Assembly: GCA_903879825.1 (NCBI GenBank)
Contig: CAIRND010000532.1
Location: forward strand, 1-11,054
Direction: 5' to 3'
Source of the DNA: an uncultured Geobacteraceae bacterium
GTDB lineage: Bacteria > Desulfobacterota > Desulfuromonadia > Geobacterales > Pseudopelobacteraceae
Length of the DNA stretch: 11,054 nt
Of the stretch, positions 1-7,768 are shown piece by piece. A model generated the notes under the pieces. That model did no database searches. It saw only the letters and a list, made by a program, of their open reading frames with translations, and was not told the DNA's origin. The position numbers and the translations under genes were made by a program. Every line of letters begins with the position of its first letter. The first letter of the stretch is position 1.

Positions 1-2105
1 CCGTGTGCAGTGACCACGCCTTCAAACGAATCGAGAATCGGCCTGACAACCGCGGCATCGGAAGGGCCATCGTTGGCTACGCCGGTGAATGGCTTAACAA
101 CAGAACCACCCTGAACCTCGTGATCATAGCGCCGTACAACCGATTCCTTCGAGCAGACGTTTAAGGATGACAGCAGCTGTTTCACATCATCGGTATAATC
201 CGCTTTCACTTCACAAACCGGCTCATCATGAATAGGCGGGTTCCACTTGGCCGGCAACTGCATTGGCGGCAACCCTTCATGCATAAACTCCATCGGCAGC
301 CAGGCAACCGTCTGCTCGCCATAGAGCATATGGAACACGCCATTATCGGTAAATTCACCGAGAACTGTTGCCTCCACGCCAAAGCGCACAGCCATGGCAA
401 GAAATTCATCGATCTGCTCAGGTGGAACGGCCAATGACATCCGCTCTTGAGCTTCGGAAATCAAAATTTCCCACGGATTCAGACCTGGATATTTAAGTGG
501 TGCCTTGGCAAGATCCATCCGGCAACCGCCACACTCACCGGCCATCTCACCGATTGAGGAAGACAAGCCACCGGCACCGTTATCAGTAATAAAACGGTAG
601 AGGCCCTTGTCTCGCGCCCGGATCAAAAAGTCGAACATTCTCTTCTGGGTAATCGGGTCGCCAATCTGCACCGCCGTTACCGGCGAGTTTTCGTTGAGTT
701 CCTCTGACGAAAAAGTAGCGCCATGAATACCATCCTTACCGATTCGGCCACCAGTCATAACAATCAGGTCGCCTGGGTTGATCGATTTTTCATGCGCTGG
801 CTTGCCATTGACCATGGCAGGCATCAGCCCGGCAGTACCGCAAAACACCAGCGGCTTACCGGCAAAACGGTCATCAAAAACCAGCGAGCCGTTGACAGTA
901 GGAATACCACTTTTGTTGCCGCCATGTTCGACCCCTTCAACGACGCCTTCATAAATGCGGCGTGGATGCAGCAGACGTGAAGGGAGCTGTTTGACATAGA
1001 ACGGGTCGGCAAAACAAAAAACGTCCGTATTGAAGATCAGTTTCGATCCAATACCGGTACCGAACGGATCGCGATTAACCCCCACAATACCGGTTAGCGC
1101 TCCACCGTATGGATCCAGGGCTGATGGGGAGTTATGGGTTTCAACTTTAAAGACCAATGAGTGGGTGTCATTAAATTTAATAACACCGGCGTTGTCTTTA
1201 AAAACAGAAAGACAGAAATCCTTATCTCCCATCCGTTCGCGGACATCTTTCGTCGTGCGCTGGATGAACGATTTAAACAGAGATTTGATCTCCTGTTTTA
1301 CACCATTCTCATCTTCATACTGCACGGTACCGGCAAATATTTTATGTTTACAATGTTCGGACCAGGTCTGAGCCAGGCACTCAAGCTCAACGTCAGTAGG
1401 CTGAGACCCGAGACCGTATTTTTGACGTTCTTTTAAGACCTGCGCATCACGGTAATGCCCCTGAATGATCTGCATCTCATCCAGAGTCAATGCCAGCACC
1501 CCGTCCTTACTGATACGCATCAGCTCTTCATCTGAAACTTCCAGATTTATTTCCTGCACATTATTCTGTAGGGGCAATTCATGAATTGCCCCTACACGTG
1601 GCACATAGGCGGGAAAGCCGCCTTTGGCCGCAAAGTCAGCAGCGGAAAGGATACTGAAACGCTGGATGAGAGTATTGCAAAGAAGCCCGGTCGCAATTTT
1701 TTCAACGTCTGCGACAGAAACATTACCTTTCAGCAAATACTGCACGGAGTAATAGACCCCATCGCCAGCATCGCAGGCTCGTCCAACCAGATAGGCAACC
1801 GCTTCGCGTGCAGTACGGCCGACATTGTCAGTCACACCGGGACGAAACCCGACTTCCACGGCAACATCAAAACCGGCCGCGAGTGGCGAATCAATAGCCC
1901 AATCCTGAATTACCGGATCACTGAAAGGTCCGGCAGCCGCCCGTTCCAGTTCATCTGTGGTTAGGCTCGTATCGAGCGTATAGACGTCAAGGGTGCGCAC
2001 CTCTTCAACTTCAAGATGGAGAAAATGCTCTATCTCACGCTTAATCCGTTCGCCTCGGGCGTCAATAACGCCAGGTTTAAGTGCTACTTCAATTCTGTTT
2101 GGCAT
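1..2105 (-). CDS. purL: Phosphoribosylformylglycinamidine synthase, PurS-like domain fused to PurL (3' end outside window)
   Basis: This cytoplasmic enzyme converts FGAR, ATP and glutamine (ammonia) to FGAM in de novo purine synthesis. The frame is open from the ATG at 2105 to the left edge, giving 701 codons without a stop. Residues 1-150 form a PurS-like N-terminal region with two similar motifs, LKPGVIDARG near residue 9 and FRPGVTDNVG further on, like the PurS dimer mimic in large PurL proteins. The catalytic core follows, with TWSEHCKHK (His251), ETHNSPSALDPYGG (residues 322-335, His324), GGNKSGIPTVNGS near residue 396 and, close to the edge, YDHEVQGGSVVKPF. Residues 171-180 are encoded by a palindromic repeat that is probably an insertion. 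The Shine-Dalgarno sequence is poor (AGGA about 12 nt upstream), but MPNRIEVALKPGV is a typical family N-terminus. The 41-nt gap to the upstream gene suggests cotranscription. Whether a glutaminase domain follows cannot be seen. Confidence 0.95.
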   Translation of the reverse strand, partial: MPNRIEVALKPGVIDARGERIKREIEHFLHLEVEEVRTLDVYTLDTSLTTDELERAAAGPFSDPVIQDWAIDSPLAAGFDVAVEVGFRPGVTDNVGRTAREAVAYLVGRACDAGDGVYYSVQYLLKGNVSVADVEKIATGLLCNTLIQRFSILSAADFAAKGGFPAYVPRVGAIHELPLQNNVQEINLEVSDEELMRISKDGVLALTLDEMQIIQGHYRDAQVLKERQKYGLGSQPTDVELECLAQTWSEHCKHKIFAGTVQYEDENGVKQEIKSLFKSFIQRTTKDVRERMGDKDFCLSVFKDNAGVIKFNDTHSLVFKVETHNSPSALDPYGGALTGIVGVNRDPFGTGIGSKLIFNTDVFCFADPFYVKQLPSRLLHPRRIYEGVVEGVEHGGNKSGIPTVNGSLVFDDRFAGKPLVFCGTAGLMPAMVNGKPAHEKSINPGDLIVMTGGRIGKDGIHGATFSSEELNENSPVTAVQIGDPITQKRMFDFLIRARDKGLYRFITDNGAGGLSSSIGEMAGECGGCRMDLAKAPLKYPGLNPWEILISEAQERMSLAVPPEQIDEFLAMAVRFGVEATVLGEFTDNGVFHMLYGEQTVAWLPMEFMHEGLPPMQLPAKWNPPIHDEPVCEVKADYTDDVKQLLSSLNVCSKESVVRRYDHEVQGGSVVKPFTGVANDGPSDAAVVRPILDSFEGVVTAH
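1567..1596. repeat. Perfect 30-bp palindromic repeat inside purL, translated in frame
   Basis: The two 15-bp arms, TGTAGGGGCAATTCA and its exact reverse complement, meet with no spacer. The flanking bases do not pair, so the symmetry ends sharply. The purL frame crosses it without a stop as VGAIHELPLQ (residues 171-180), between a PurS-like N-terminus ending ...GGFPAYVPR and the sequence NNVQEINLEVSDEE. From memory, palindromes of the form GTAGGGGC...GCCCCTAC are dispersed in many bacterial and archaeal genomes; that this is a member is inference. Only one copy is present in this window. Confidence 0.85.
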
Positions 2106-2146
2106 TGTGAATACACATCCTATCGTTTTAAATTATGTCTTCAATG

Positions 2147-3346
2147 CTACTTTTTAATAAAAGTTATTTCAACCCGCTTATTTCCTTCAGCATTGCCTTT
2201 TTGATAAATTGGTTCAGAGGATCCGGCACCAAGCGCTTCAACCGTCGCCGGATCAAGATTTCCTTTCTCTACCAGCGCTTCGCGGATCAGGCGAGCCATT
2301 CGGTCGGTGGCAGATGCATCCTCATTTTTAGACGGCTGACCAAAACCATGCACCTTCAATTTCACACGGAACTCAGGGTAACTTTTCAGCAGTCCCGTTA
2401 CTCGTCCGACAATTGCATCACCTTCTGAGGTGAGGCTGTCATTTTTGGGAGCCTTGATAATGGCGGACCGCACAAATATCACCGTCATATTATCAGAGCC
2501 GGTCTTAATAACGCCACCAAGCTTACCCACCTCGGTGACAAACTCCTGTGATCTTTTAAGTGACTGAATCTGTTCCTGACTTTGACTTTCAGCCGCGCCT
2601 TTTTGAGCGGCAAGTGTCGCAATTTCTCCGCGCAGACGGGCAGTTTCTGCTCGAGAAGCATCCAGATTTTTCGCTGCTTCGGCGATTTTCTGCTCAAGGG
2701 CGATAATGGTCAACTGCTTTACTTTCTGCTCTTCAGATCCCTTTACATTTTTTTCCTCGGCCGCAGCCAGTGCTGTTGCCTTTAGCGAGAGGTTCGAAGT
2801 AAGTGATGTAATAGTAGCGGTTAAGCGCCCAATTTCTGACTGTTTCGCATCAATCTGCTTTTTCAACTCAGCAGACGATGATTTCAGGTCTGCGATAGTT
2901 GTATCGCGTTTAACCAGTTCAGCCTTCATGGCAGAAATAGCCGCAGTTTTATCATCAAAAACTTTAAGCTTTGCCTTTACCTCATTAACAAGACCATCCA
3001 GCCTCAGCAGTTCTTTCTCCTGCTCTATTTTTCCGATCTGCGACAGTACGATAGAGGCCTGAATGCGGGCCATATCAGCATAATAACGCACCGTCGGTTC
3101 GGCCTTCAATTCAACCTTGCCCCAGCTCAAATTTTTCTTGTATTCAGTTTCGGCACTACGCAGATAGTTCTGGCCGATAAGCACCGCATCGGAAAAATCG
3201 CTCAATCCGGCGGACTTGGCATTAGCCTGCCCAACGAGGGATTGTGCTTTGAGAATATAATCAGGCAGCGGATCTGCGGCAAAGGAAGAGGTCACACTTA
3301 AAACACACACGGCACACATAATACATACATAACGAATTGTTTTCAT
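2147..3346 (-). CDS. Secreted coiled-coil protein with C-terminal OmpA-like domain
   Basis: This is a probable periplasmic or outer-membrane-associated protein of 399 residues. The N-terminus (MKTIRYVCIMCAVCVLSVTSSFA) is a signal peptide with likely cleavage after SFA or FAA. Residues 25-110 are helical and alanine-rich, resembling DUF4398-type domains. Residues 110-270 are a long predicted coiled coil (repeated AELKKQIDAKQSEIGRL-like heptads). The C-terminal 110 residues resemble an OmpA-like domain: a beta strand, LLKSYPEFRVKLKVHGFG, an alpha helix IREALVEKG, then ALGAGSSEPIY and NKRVEITF. I chose the ATG at 3346 rather than the longer in-frame opening at 3442. It starts the signal peptide, lies one base after the previous gene's stop, and has GGAGGG 8 nt upstream. 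Coupled translation with the preceding gene is likely. The usual peptidoglycan-binding Asp appears to be missing. The molecular function is unknown. Confidence 0.8.
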   Translation of the reverse strand: MKTIRYVCIMCAVCVLSVTSSFAADPLPDYILKAQSLVGQANAKSAGLSDFSDAVLIGQNYLRSAETEYKKNLSWGKVELKAEPTVRYYADMARIQASIVLSQIGKIEQEKELLRLDGLVNEVKAKLKVFDDKTAAISAMKAELVKRDTTIADLKSSSAELKKQIDAKQSEIGRLTATITSLTSNLSLKATALAAAEEKNVKGSEEQKVKQLTIIALEQKIAEAAKNLDASRAETARLRGEIATLAAQKGAAESQSQEQIQSLKRSQEFVTEVGKLGGVIKTGSDNMTVIFVRSAIIKAPKNDSLTSEGDAIVGRVTGLLKSYPEFRVKLKVHGFGQPSKNEDASATDRMARLIREALVEKGNLDPATVEALGAGSSEPIYQKGNAEGNKRVEITFIKK

Positions 3347-3347
3347 G

Positions 3348-3752
3348 TCAGTTTCCCTCCTTTCCGGCCAAAACATCAACGAGACGCTGCTCCAGTTTTT
3401 CAAGTTCCGCCTTGGCGGCAGCAGTTTTTTCTTCCGCACCACGTTCGACCGCTATGACTTGTGCATAATTGATTAGAAGTAAAGCCTTTTCCACTGACTC
3501 GTATGTAAGCTTGTCGCTGCCGGATTTCATCCCTTCCTGAGCAGCAGCGATACTTTTCCCTGCCTCCTCAACAATTTCCGGAGCTCGCTGAGCAACGACT
3601 GTTCCGGTCAGCGCCTCAACTTTTATGCGAGCCATTTTATATTTTTCCATTGTGGCTGGCAGTACCCCAGTGGCTTCTTCCGCAGCTGAAACGGCTCCGG
3701 CACTGAGACACACGAACGCTGTGACAAGCAGCATTGACATTTTTTTTCTCAT
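3348..3752 (-). CDS. Small secreted alpha-helical protein of unknown function
   Basis: I do not recognise a characterised family. The 134-residue product begins with a signal peptide (MRKKMSMLLVTAFVCLSAGAVSA, likely cut before AEEATG), so it should be periplasmic. The mature part is almost wholly helical and rich in Ala, Glu and Lys, ending in a short coiled-coil stretch (EEKTAAAKAELEKLEQRL). The composition and repeat pattern resemble DUF4398-like proteins and the N-terminal part of the next gene product, which suggests the two interact; that is inference. The start at 3752 is secure: AAAGGAGG lies 8 nt upstream. The stop is one base before the ATG of the next gene (TGA-C-ATG), so the two are translationally coupled. 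Confidence 0.8.
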   Translation of the reverse strand: MRKKMSMLLVTAFVCLSAGAVSAAEEATGVLPATMEKYKMARIKVEALTGTVVAQRAPEIVEEAGKSIAAAQEGMKSGSDKLTYESVEKALLLINYAQVIAVERGAEEKTAAAKAELEKLEQRLVDVLAGKEGN

Positions 3753-3806
3753 TGGTGCTTCCTCCTTTGAAATGGTTTGTAAACCGTGACACAGGTCTGA
3801 CGCAAT

Positions 3807-4898
3807 TTATGACTTTTCCAGTTTGACCGTTCTTGTCGGAAATGGAATTTCAATAGAGTGTTCATCAAAGCGCTTGAGAATAAGTGTATTAATTTTATCG
3901 GTGATGGCAAATAGGGTGCTGTACTCTTCAACCCAGAAAAAGAGCGCCATATTGAGGGCAGAATCACCAAAACTAACTAAAAATGCCTCGGGAACCGGAT
4001 CAACCAGCACGACCTCTACTTCGCTCGCGGTAGCAACCAATAGCTGTTTCACCTGATCGACGTCGCTGCCGTACGCCACGCCGATATTGATACGCCCTTT
4101 CGCCCGACTGTTCGGAAAAGCCTGGTTTGTCAGCATGGTATTACAGAGATCAGAATTGGGAATAATCAGCAATTGGTTATCCAAAGTCTTTATCTTGGTA
4201 CTCCGCAGGCCGATATCCGCCACGTCACCAGTCTGACCACCAACCAACTGAATACGGTCACCGATGCGAAACGGGCGATCGAGCATGATAGTAAAACCGG
4301 ATATCATATGGGCCAGCGTATCTTTTGCCGCCATTCCTATCGCCAGCGAACCAATACCCAGAGCGGTGACGAGCGAGAATATATCGTAGTTGAAATGCTT
4401 GAGTATCACTATCAGTGCGGCACCCATCAGAAAAAGTGACACGATTTTCTCAGCAACCGGCATCATCTGACGCGACATAATTGCGCCGGAGGTATCCTGC
4501 TGACTTGACACATACCATTTCAGCAGCTCGTCAAGAGCGTGATAGATAAGGTTACAGACGATCACAACCAGGATGATGTAGATAATTCCGGAAGCGATAA
4601 CTACCAGTTTTTCATGCAACGGCAGTGAGCGAATTGCCAGATATATTCCGAGTATAATGAATAATCGTGATACGTACGGAATAACCCGCTGTAACACACG
4701 ATCGTCCAGATCCGTGGCGGTAAAGTCCGTCAGACGTTTCCCCCACGTGGTAAGAGCCATAACGACCAGATGCGACAGCACCCAGAACAGGACAAGAATA
4801 AGCAATGCTCCCAGGATTTCTTTCGACCAGAACAGCAGAAAACCGTCACCTTCCCGGGACTGCAGAAACCCTTGTATGAAGCCGATAAAACTATTCAC
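3807..4898 (-). CDS. MscS-family mechanosensitive ion channel
   Basis: This is an inner-membrane channel expected to open under membrane tension and release solutes on osmotic downshock. The 363 residues hold about five hydrophobic segments (near 27-50, 73-92, 97-120, 150-168 and 172-195). The last matches the pore-lining helix of MscS in its Gly/Ala-rich run GIGSLAIGMAAKDTLAHMISGF. The beta domain follows with the family hallmarks LDRPFRIGDRI (about 206-216) and LLIIPNS (about 243-249), then a C-terminal alpha/beta domain. It has more membrane helices than E. coli MscS, which has three. The start is either GTG at 4898 (chosen, giving MNSFIGF) or TTG at 4901; both overlap the purB stop codon (by 8 or 11 bp) and neither has a strong Shine-Dalgarno sequence, so reinitiation after purB is likely. 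Two secreted proteins are encoded directly downstream. Confidence 0.9.
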   Translation of the reverse strand: MNSFIGFIQGFLQSREGDGFLLFWSKEILGALLILVLFWVLSHLVVMALTTWGKRLTDFTATDLDDRVLQRVIPYVSRLFIILGIYLAIRSLPLHEKLVVIASGIIYIILVVIVCNLIYHALDELLKWYVSSQQDTSGAIMSRQMMPVAEKIVSLFLMGAALIVILKHFNYDIFSLVTALGIGSLAIGMAAKDTLAHMISGFTIMLDRPFRIGDRIQLVGGQTGDVADIGLRSTKIKTLDNQLLIIPNSDLCNTMLTNQAFPNSRAKGRINIGVAYGSDVDQVKQLLVATASEVEVVLVDPVPEAFLVSFGDSALNMALFFWVEEYSTLFAITDKINTLILKRFDEHSIEIPFPTRTVKLEKS

Positions 4899-6186
4899 CA
4901 AACACTCGCTTGAAAATTGTATTTACATGTTTGAGATGGTAACTCAGGTCAAACGACTCACGAATTTTGTCCTCACCGAGTGCCCCGACAACTTCTTGAT
5001 CCGCAAGCAGTTCTGTCTGGAAATCAGCACCCTGCTCCCATACCTTCATAGCATTGCGCTGTACCAGACGGTACGAATCTTCGCGCGAGACGCCGGCCTG
5101 GGTCAGATCGAGCAGAATTTTCTGGGAGAACACCAGACCTTTCATCTGATTGAGGTTTCTCAGCATATTATCGGGATAGACCACCAGGTTGCGAATCAGA
5201 CCATTCAGGCGGCGCAGGGAGAAATCAAGCGCTACGGTCGCATCCGGAGCAATATATCGTTCAACCGACGAATGGGAAATATCCCGTTCATGCCACAGGG
5301 CCACATTTTCAAGGGCGGGAATACAGAGGGAACGAATATAACGGGCCTGCCCGGTCAGGTTCTCGGACAGAATAGGATTACGTTTATGCGGCATCGCAGA
5401 AGAACCTTTCTGCCCTTTGCTGAAAAACTCTTCCGCTTCCAGAACTTCTGTGCGCTGCAGATGGCGGACCTCCACGGCGATACGCTCCATGGATGATGAG
5501 ATAATGGCAAGAGTACAGAAAAACTCGGCATGGCGATCGCGCGGAATAACCTGAGTCGATACCGGCTCCGGCTTGAGTCCCATCTTTTCGCACACATACT
5601 CTTCCACATACGGATCGATATTGGCAAAGGTGCCAACCGCGCCGGAAATAGCACCGGTGGCGATATTCTCACGTGCAGCCAGCAGGCGAACCCGATTGCG
5701 CTGCATCTCGGCATAAAATGACGCCAGTTTGAGCCCGAAAGTAACCGGTTCGGCGTGAATCCCGTGGGAGCGGCCGATACAGACGGTATCTTTATGCTCA
5801 AGAGCACGTATTTTGAGTGATTCCAGCAGCAGATCCAGATCGCCCAGCAGTTCATCAGCGGCCTGAACAAGCTGTACCGACAGGCAGGTATCCAAAACAT
5901 CTGATGAAGTCATCCCCTGGTGGATAAAACGGGCTTCAGGGCCGACATGTTCAGAGACTGATGTCAGGAAAGCGATGACATCATGCTTGACCTCAAGCTC
6001 AATAGCATCGATCCGGGCAATATCAAAATTCCCCCTGGCACGAATAACCGGTACAACCTCTTTGGGGATAACACCCAGTTCAGCCTGAGCTTCACAGGCC
6101 AGTGTCTCTATTTCAAGCCAGATACGAAAGCGGTTTTCAGCGGTCCAAATTCGGGTCATTTCAGGGCGGGAATAGCGTTCAATCAT
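4891..6186 (-). CDS. purB: Adenylosuccinate lyase
   Basis: This cytoplasmic enzyme catalyses two purine steps, SAICAR to AICAR plus fumarate and adenylosuccinate to AMP plus fumarate. The protein has 431 residues, the usual bacterial length. Family residues are in place: His68 in EVKHDV, TSSDVLDT (93-100), His141 in GRSHGIHAEPVTFG, and the fumarase/aspartase-superfamily signature GSSAMPHKRNPI (261-272) with the catalytic Ser263. The ATG at 6186 has a clear AAGGAG about 9 nt upstream in an AT-rich 42-nt gap. The end of the gene overlaps the mscS start. It lies some 2.8 kb upstream of purL on the same strand, so both purine genes may share a transcript that also carries the three envelope genes between them. 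Confidence 0.97.
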   Translation of the reverse strand: MIERYSRPEMTRIWTAENRFRIWLEIETLACEAQAELGVIPKEVVPVIRARGNFDIARIDAIELEVKHDVIAFLTSVSEHVGPEARFIHQGMTSSDVLDTCLSVQLVQAADELLGDLDLLLESLKIRALEHKDTVCIGRSHGIHAEPVTFGLKLASFYAEMQRNRVRLLAARENIATGAISGAVGTFANIDPYVEEYVCEKMGLKPEPVSTQVIPRDRHAEFFCTLAIISSSMERIAVEVRHLQRTEVLEAEEFFSKGQKGSSAMPHKRNPILSENLTGQARYIRSLCIPALENVALWHERDISHSSVERYIAPDATVALDFSLRRLNGLIRNLVVYPDNMLRNLNQMKGLVFSQKILLDLTQAGVSREDSYRLVQRNAMKVWEQGADFQTELLADQEVVGALGEDKIRESFDLSYHLKHVNTIFKRVFGE

Positions 6187-6228
6187 TTTCTAAAGCTCCT
6201 TTTTTATCTGTTTTGTTTATAAATATTA

Positions 6229-6858
6229 TTACAACACACCGGATTGTTTCAGTTTTTCAGCAAGCCATTCCGGCACATTGGCGTCAGCCACATATTCCGC
6301 ATCTTCCTTTTCAAAAATCACCCGCAGATGAAATATTAAATCAGGAAAAATCCTTGAAGCGAAAGCATCGTGCCAGCCAAAAATATCTGATTCACCATAT
6401 CTTCCGCTCTCACCGAGTAAAAACCGCTCTGCCGTTTCGTCCAGCGGGTTGACGATGATGTACTCTCGCACCCCGTGTTGCTGATAGAGATGCTTCTTTT
6501 CCCGGCGGTCCTTCACACTGGTGGACGGCGACAGCACTTCAATGATCAGGTCAGGCGCACCTTTGATGTTCTTCTCGGTGATTTTGGCTTGATCGCAGAC
6601 CACGAAGACATCCGGCTCAACCACGTTGATGTCATCCAGCACGACATCCATGGGTGCAATGAACGGAGTGCATTGCTTTCCCTTAAAAAAACTGTACATG
6701 ACTGCACTAAACGCCATCACAATACGCTGATGCTTCACCGTTGGCGATGGCGACATATCGTAGATTATGCCGTCAATAATCTCCATCCGTTGATCATCCT
6801 GACAATGGCTATACTGCTGGTAGGTGTACGGCTCCATTTTTCGCGCGGTATTTCCCAT
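6229..6858 (-). CDS. Uma2-family (DUF820) putative PD-(D/E)XK nuclease-fold protein
   Basis: The 209-residue product matches the Uma2 family, which has a restriction-endonuclease-like core but mostly no proven function. Visible core elements are an early Glu (RMEIIDG), EPD (81-83) in the strand NVVEPDVFVV, PDLIIEVLSPST (102-113) supplying the second acidic residue, and DRREKKHLY (117-124) followed by REYIIVNP. The putative metal-binding residues are therefore intact. The ATG at 6858 is preferred to the TTG at 6864 because GGAGG lies 6 nt upstream of the ATG but directly abuts the TTG. The gene begins 18 nt after the MBL gene stops and ends 42 nt before purB, so it is probably cotranscribed with housekeeping genes. 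Uma2 genes are often multicopy and mobile, and it may be a late arrival here. No toxin or antitoxin partner is seen. Confidence 0.88.
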   Translation of the reverse strand: MGNTARKMEPYTYQQYSHCQDDQRMEIIDGIIYDMSPSPTVKHQRIVMAFSAVMYSFFKGKQCTPFIAPMDVVLDDINVVEPDVFVVCDQAKITEKNIKGAPDLIIEVLSPSTSVKDRREKKHLYQQHGVREYIIVNPLDETAERFLLGESGRYGESDIFGWHDAFASRIFPDLIFHLRVIFEKEDAEYVADANVPEWLAEKLKQSGVL

Positions 6859-6864
6859 ATTCAA

Positions 6865-6869
6865 CCTCC
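6865..6869 (-). promoter_or_regulatory. Shine-Dalgarno site that fixes the Uma2 start
   Basis: The minus strand reads GGAGG here, 6 nt before the ATG at 6858. The alternative TTG at 6864 would have no spacer after this site, so the ATG is the better start. Confidence 0.7.
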
Positions 6870-6876
6870 ACTACGG

Positions 6877-7647
6877 TCAGATTTCCATGAGAGAACTTGC
6901 CTTATACTGATCCCCAATGACAATCTGCGGCGCACAGACATTTTGATCCCGCAGGAACGAATCCGTGGAACGTACCACATGCTCCGGGTGGTTGTTCACC
7001 TCGGACAGATGCGCCATTACCAAAATTTCCAAGCCATCATGGGCAAGCTCATGCAGCAGTGCCAGTGATTCCTCATTGGATATATGTCCATGGCGGGACT
7101 TGATACGCTGCTTTAGCTCCCATGGGTACGGGCCATTCATCAGCATATCGACGTCGTGATTCGACTCTAAGTTAAGAAATCGGCAGCCGCGCAGTTTTTC
7201 GGTTACCAGGCGCGTGACAATACCGAAGTCAGTCACGGAAGCAGCGCGACCTTCACGGGATTCGATAACAAAACCAACCGGGTCACAGCTGTCATGAGTA
7301 ATCGGAACCGGATCAATGTGAACATCCCTGAACGTAAAAGCAGAACCGGAGTCAAACTCGTTTACCTGAGTCTTTTTGAAGTATTTATCTGATTTGGAGT
7401 TGACCATATGACTGGCAAAAACCGGCACATTGAACTTGCGTGCAAAGGAACCGGCACTCCTGATGTGGTCAATATGCTCATGTGTAACCAGTACCGCATG
7501 AATGCCAGAAGCATCAATTCCGACCTCTTCCATACGCAGTACTGTTTCGCGCAATGACAGTCCGACATCAATAAGAACACGGGTCTCCCCTGTTTCAAGA
7601 TAGAGACAGTTGCCCTTGCTGCCACTCGCCAGCGAACATATTTTCAC
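6877..7647 (-). CDS. YycJ/WalJ-type metallo-beta-lactamase-fold hydrolase
   Basis: This is a cytoplasmic MBL-fold hydrolase of 256 residues that resembles the YycJ (WalJ) group, implicated in Firmicutes in coordinating cell division with DNA replication or repair; its substrate here is unknown. Metal ligands are all visible: THEHIDH (55-61), His118 in PITHDS, Asp140 in SVTDFG and His213 in MAHLSE. The ESNHDVDML and HGHISNEES segments are typical of the YycJ group rather than glyoxalase II. The start is GTG at 7647, giving MKICSLASGSKGN, which is the canonical N-terminus; GGAG lies upstream. It is the first gene after a 182-nt gap containing a plausible promoter, so it may begin the transcript that runs through Uma2 and purB. 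Confidence 0.92.
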   Translation of the reverse strand: MKICSLASGSKGNCLYLETGETRVLIDVGLSLRETVLRMEEVGIDASGIHAVLVTHEHIDHIRSAGSFARKFNVPVFASHMVNSKSDKYFKKTQVNEFDSGSAFTFRDVHIDPVPITHDSCDPVGFVIESREGRAASVTDFGIVTRLVTEKLRGCRFLNLESNHDVDMLMNGPYPWELKQRIKSRHGHISNEESLALLHELAHDGLEILVMAHLSEVNNHPEHVVRSTDSFLRDQNVCAPQIVIGDQYKASSLMEI

Positions 7648-7741
7648 ACAAACTCCAGCAATACAGGTTGATTAATGTGCCAACACATCTGAAGCGGCAA
7701 TTAAAGAGGCATACGAACAGGTATATTCAAGTGTCATGGTG

Positions 7742-7757
7742 TACGGTACGGACCGTA
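7742..7757. repeat. Short inverted repeat in the asnS-MBL gap, possible operator or leader hairpin
   Basis: The 16-bp sequence is a 6-bp inverted repeat, TACGGT and ACCGTA, around a 4-base centre. It lies a few bases downstream of the transcription start expected from the promoter candidate at 7769-7798. It could bind a repressor or form a hairpin at the 5' end of the mRNA. There is no T-run, so it is not a terminator. Six base pairs can occur by chance. Confidence 0.3.
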
Positions 7758-7768
7758 GGGAAGCAGTG

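Noticed and set aside
3347..3442. Longer N-terminus (32 extra residues) for the OmpA-like protein
   Set aside because: It would bury the signal peptide, overlap the upstream gene by 95 bp, and ignore the good ribosome binding site just before the ATG at 3346.
3753..3806. Separate promoter between mscS and the small secreted gene (TTGCGT-17-TTACAA)
   Set aside because: The -10 match is poor and the gap is only 54 nt, so cotranscription is the simpler reading.
4657..5496. Plus-strand open frame of 279 codons opposite purB and mscS
   Set aside because: It is antisense to two well-supported genes, its translation is rich in Arg, His and Thr with no recognisable domain, and it has no ribosome binding site of note.
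6475..7068. Plus-strand open frame of 197 codons across Uma2 and the MBL gene
   Set aside because: It spans two real minus-strand genes and the gap between them, and its translation resembles no known family.
7668..7733. Minus-strand micro-ORF of 21 codons (ATG ACA CTT ...) upstream of the MBL gene
   Set aside because: No Shine-Dalgarno sequence precedes the ATG, and nothing in the peptide suggests an attenuator.
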